Shown in pieces: positions 60,816 through 64,000 of a stretch of DNA of 64,000 nucleotides. The DNA comes from DYRB01 sp963709645 (GTDB lineage: Bacteria; Pseudomonadota; Gammaproteobacteria; Chromatiales; Chromatiaceae). The DNA lies in assembly GCA_963709645.1 (NCBI GenBank), contig CAVPXP010000011.1, positions 62,001 to 126,000 of the forward strand, in the 5' to 3' direction. Positions within the stretch are counted from its first letter, which is position 1. Each line of letters begins with the position of its first letter. Under the pieces are notes generated by a model. That model was given only the letters and a program-made list of their open reading frames with translations, was not told the origin of the DNA and did not search any database. Position numbers and translations under genes: made by a program.

Positions 60816-63474
60816 GCGCCCCGGCACCGGCCCTGGCCAACATCGGCACGGGCCACCCGCCACCGGCGGACACTGACGATCTGCTCAAGACCCTACGCCA
60901 GGGGTTGCGCAACGCACGGGCGGTGCTCTTCGAGCGCTTCGACCGCGGCGACCCGATCGTGGACCTGGTCCATGCCCGCAGCGCAACCATCGATGAGGCC
61001 CTTTGTACGGCGTGGGTCCACCATGTCCCCGCCGTGCAAGCCGCTGCCCTCGTCGCCGTCGGCGGCTACGGGCGTGGAGAGCTGCACCCATCGTCAGACG
61101 TGGACATCCTGATCCTGGTGGCCCCAGAGGCCCTGGAGTCGCTGAGCGAGCCCCTCGGCGACCTGGTCCGCTTCCTGTGGGACATCGGCCTCGAGGTCGG
61201 AGCCAGCGTGCGCACTGTGGAGCAGTGCGTCGAGGCGGCACGCGACGACGTCACGGTCATGACCAATCTTATGGAGGCGCGGCTGCTCGCTGGCCCCGCA
61301 AGTCTGTTCGAGGAGCTTGCGCGCGGCCACGGCCCCCGACCGCATCTGGCCGAGCGAGGCATTCTTCTCTGCCAAGACCCGGGAGCAACGCGCCCGATGG
61401 TCCAAGTTCGGCGATAGCGCCTACAACCTGGAACCCAACATCAAGGAGAACCCTGGAGGACTGCGCGACATCCAGATGATCGGCTGGGTCGCCAAGCGCC
61501 ACTTCGCGGCCGAGACCCTGCATGATCTGGTGGACCACGGCTTTCTGACCGAGACCGAGTATGCCGCGCTGATCGGCGGTCAGATTCTGCTTTGGCGCAT
61601 CCGCTTCGCCCTGCACCAGCTGACCGGACGCCACGAGGATCGGCTGCTGTTCGACTACCAGCGCACCCTCGCCAACCAGTTCGGCTATCTGCGACGGGGA
61701 CAACAATCTCGCCGTCGAACAGTTCATGCAGCAGTACTACCGCACCGTCGTCGAGCTCAATCGCCTCAACGAGATGCTCCTGCAGCTCTTCCACGAGGCC
61801 ATCCTGCTGCGGCGATGCGCTCGGGCCTCCGACCCCCATCAACCGGCGCTTCCAGTCCCGCAGCGGCTACATCGAGGTCACCTCCGACGACGTCTTCCGG
61901 CGGTCCCCGCTCGCCTTACTGGAGATCTTTCTGCTGCTGCAGACTCACCCGACCTGCAGGGGGTGCGCGCCAGCACCATCCGCCTGATCCGCGAGCACCG
62001 TCACCTCATCGACGAGGACTTCCGGCAAAGCCTCCCCGCCCGCAGCCTGTTCATGGAGATCCTCCGGCAGCCCGTCGGCGTCACCCACGCCCTGCGGCGC
62101 ATGAACCAGTACGGCGTCCTGGCCGCCTACATTCCGGCCTTCGCCAACATCGTCGGGCGCATGCAGTACGACCTGTTCCACGTCTACACCGTGGACGAGC
62201 ACACCCTGATGCTGCTGCGCAACCTGCGGCGCTTCACGGTCCCCAAGTTCGCCGCCGAATTACCCCTCTGCACGGCCGTGGCCCAGCGCATCCCCAAGCT
62301 GGAGCTGCTCTACCTCGCCGGACTCTTCCACGACATCGCCAAGGGTCGCGGCGGCGATCACTCCGTCCTCGGCATGCGCGACGCTTGGGACTTCTGCCAG
62401 CTCCACGGCCTCAGCGAATTTGACAGTCGCCTGGTTGCCTGGCTGGTCGAGCAGCACCTGATCATGTCCATGACCGCACAACGCAAGGATATCGGCGACC
62501 CCGATGCGATCCAGGCCTTCGCCGCCCAGGTCGGGGACACCAGCCGGCTGGACTACCTCTATCTGCTGACCGTAGCGGACGCCCGCGCGACCAACCCAAG
62601 ACGCTGGAACACCTGGATGGATGCGCTGCTGCGCGACCTCTACCACGCCACCCGGCGCGCGCTGCTGCGCGGTCTGGACAATCCCCAGGCCCAGGACGAA
62701 CTCATCGCGCTCAAGCAGCACGAGGCCCTGCGCCTCATGGCAAGATACGGGGCGGACGAGGCGGCGTGCATCGCTTTCTGGGCCCGACTCAGCCTCGATT
62801 TCTTTCTGCACAACTCCCCTGACGAGATTGCCTGGCAGACCCGGTTGGTCCTGGCCACCCCCCCGGAGTCTCTCCCCTTGGTGGAGATCCGCCCGGTCAC
62901 CGCGCGCGGAGGGACCGAGATCTTTCTCTACACCCACGACCACGACGGTCTGTTCCGGATCACCACGGCCCTGCTCGACCAGATGGCGCTCAGCATCATG
63001 AACGCCCGCATCATCACCACAGACGATGGCATGGCGCTGAATGTCTTCCAGGTCTTGGAACAGGACGGCAAGCGGGTCGATGCACAGGGGCCGCGCACCG
63101 ACGAGATCCGCAGCACCCTGGGCCAAGCACTGCGCGAGCGCCCCTGGGCCGGTACCCAGGTGCTGCGGCGCCTGCCGCGCCGCCATCACCACTTCCCCGT
63201 AGAGACTCGCGTCAGTTTCGCCCCGGACGAGCCCAACCACCGGACCATCATGCGCCTGACGACACGCGACCGCCCCGGACTCTTGGCCGAAATGGGGGCT
63301 GTCTTCGAAGCGTGCGGCATCCGTCTGCAGAATGCCAAGATCGCCACCGTCGGTGCCCAGGTAGACGACGTCTTCTTCATCACGACCCGCGAAGACACGC
63401 CCATCACCTGCGAGACGGCGCTGGCCTGCCTGCGCCGGGAGATCCATGCCCGCCTGGAAGCATCCACGACCTGA
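60812..63474 (+). CDS. glnD: [PII] uridylyltransferase/uridylyl-removing enzyme GlnD (four frame breaks)
   Basis: Nitrogen sensor that uridylylates PII at low glutamine. About 887 residues after repair (E. coli 890). Nucleotidyltransferase motif GGYGRGELHPSSDVDILIL, the HD hydrolase (LAGLFHDIAKGRGGDHS) and two C-terminal ACT domains (LYTHDHDGLFRITTALLDQM; TTRDRPGLLAEMGAVFEACG). Breaks: 61333-61337 (C run one too long; repaired GPDRIWPSEAFFSAKTREQR), 61692 (extra C; GYLDGDNNLAVEQF), 61810 (extra C; ILLGDALGPPTPINRRFQ) and 61948-61950 (C run one short; THPDLQGVRASTIR). Four breaks in an otherwise conserved gene point to sequence error. The start overlaps map (ATGA). Confidence 0.92.
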
Positions 63475-63535
63475 ATCCGGCGCCACGCCCTTTTCCCCGC
63501 TCGTTCCCCCACCCTGCTTGACTGCACCCGATCGG

Positions 63536-63553
63536 TGCCGTACAAGTACGGCA
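63536..63553. terminator. Palindrome TGCCGTAC-AA-GTACGGCA followed by TTT
   Basis: Perfect 8-bp arms 62 bp after the glnD stop, with a short T run on the plus strand. It could terminate glnD, though the tiny loop and short T tract also allow an operator for the next gene. Confidence 0.45.
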
Positions 63554-63637
63554 TTTAAGCAACTATTGAATTAGACTTCTGTCCAACCCGCCGGTCCGGC
63601 GGGCACGGCCGCGACCCAAAAGACGATTCGGTGCGAC

Positions 63638-64000
63638 ATGCCACACCACAGTTCCCTGCCCATAATGGCCCTGCTCTGGCTCGGAGCACTGATAGCTGGC
63701 CCTGCCGCGACTGCCCGTGGCGATGACGCCACTATGGGCGCTCGGCCTAACGCCGAGCGGGTTATCCCCCAGTCCGGCGGCTACGCCGACCCGATGGATC
63801 AGTGGCTAGAGGAAGTGAAGGCACAGAGGCGGGCCTGGGAGGAACGTCGGCGCGCCGCGAAGGAGGCGATCAACGCGCGCCGCCGGCTCACCGACCCCTG
63901 GGGCGCGGCACACCAGGAGGCCCACGAAAAGCAAAGCCAGCGCCGTCGAGAGGCCCTGATGGAACAGGTTGAACGGAATCGCGAGGCCTTCCGCGAGCCT
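63638..64000 (+). CDS. Secreted charged helical protein, 3'-partial
   Basis: An open frame of 121 codons runs to the right edge without a stop. It begins with a signal peptide (LPIMALLWLGALIAGPAATA), then an Asn/Gly-rich stretch and a strongly charged Arg/Glu/Ala helix (EEVKAQRRAWEERRRAAKEA; QSQRRREALMEQVERNREAF) that probably forms a coiled coil. Family not recognised. The ribosome site is weak (GGTG), but the signal peptide and periodic charge pattern support a real gene. Confidence 0.7.
   Translation, partial: MPHHSSLPIMALLWLGALIAGPAATARGDDATMGARPNAERVIPQSGGYADPMDQWLEEVKAQRRAWEERRRAAKEAINARRRLTDPWGAAHQEAHEKQSQRRREALMEQVERNREAFREP

Noticed and set aside
60812..63474. glnD as a pseudogene
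   Set aside because: All catalytic and regulatory motifs are conserved on both sides of each one-base break, and similar breaks affect many core genes in the window, so sequence error is more likely than decay.

Overview
The window is a GC-rich chromosomal segment of a gammaproteobacterium. The block from rpsB to dnaE (rpsB-tsf-pyrH-frr-uppS-cdsA-dxr-rseP-bamA-skp-lpxD-fabZ-lpxA-lpxB-rnhB, then dnaE) has the classical gammaproteobacterial order. The his-tat arrangement and the wealth of multihaem cytochromes suggest a Chromatiales-like (purple-sulfur-bacterium-related) lineage; that placement is an inference, not a proof. All genes are chromosomal in style; no plasmid, phage or CRISPR locus is visible, and no intact tRNA or rRNA.

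Layout. 1-4.9 kb: a sensor histidine kinase cut by the left edge, a secreted Ig-domain protein on the opposite strand and a receiver-domain protein. 4.9-15.6 kb: a minus-strand multihaem locus, read from about 15.4 kb leftward: a 13-haem secreted cytochrome, a 9-haem cytochrome with PKD and cadherin-like domains, a periplasmic PpiC-type isomerase, a small Ca-binding-like protein, a periplasmic rhodanese and a lipoprotein. A perfect CRP-type palindrome lies upstream. This is the best candidate for an undescribed system, plausibly extracellular or outer-surface electron transfer. 15.8-18.8 kb: a Cof phosphatase, a TPR protein and an octahaem hydroxylamine-oxidoreductase-like enzyme with two FNR/NNR-like palindromes upstream. 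19.2-24.3 kb: a Gld-type ABC exporter, with the permease fused to GldG, plus a DUF4340 protein. 24.9-29.7 kb: an RHS protein with a cysteine-rich toxin-like tip and an AT-richer membrane protein behind it that may be its immunity partner. 29.7-31.2 kb: REP-like palindromes around a RAYT (Y1) transposase.

31.2-37.6 kb (minus): hisB-hisA-hisI-hisE-tatA-tatB-tatC and a YyaL/DUF255 protein. hisH and hisF are missing from their usual places, and TatC carries a FimV-C-like tail. 37.9-39.0 kb: a second RAYT and a cupin. 39.1-43.3 kb: dnaE and a TlpA-like thioredoxin. 43.8-59.7 kb: a BrkB/YihY membrane protein, then the envelope-biogenesis and translation block on the minus strand. 60.0-64.0 kb: map and glnD, divergent from rpsB, and the start of a secreted charged protein cut by the right edge.

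Caution: about eighteen single-base frame breaks interrupt genes, including essential or core ones (glnD four times; rseP, tatA and hisE twice each; dxr, hisA, hisB; also the 13-haem cytochrome, GldG and RHS). Many lie in G or C runs and each is repaired by one base. I read them as sequencing errors and annotate the genes across the breaks as single CDSs.
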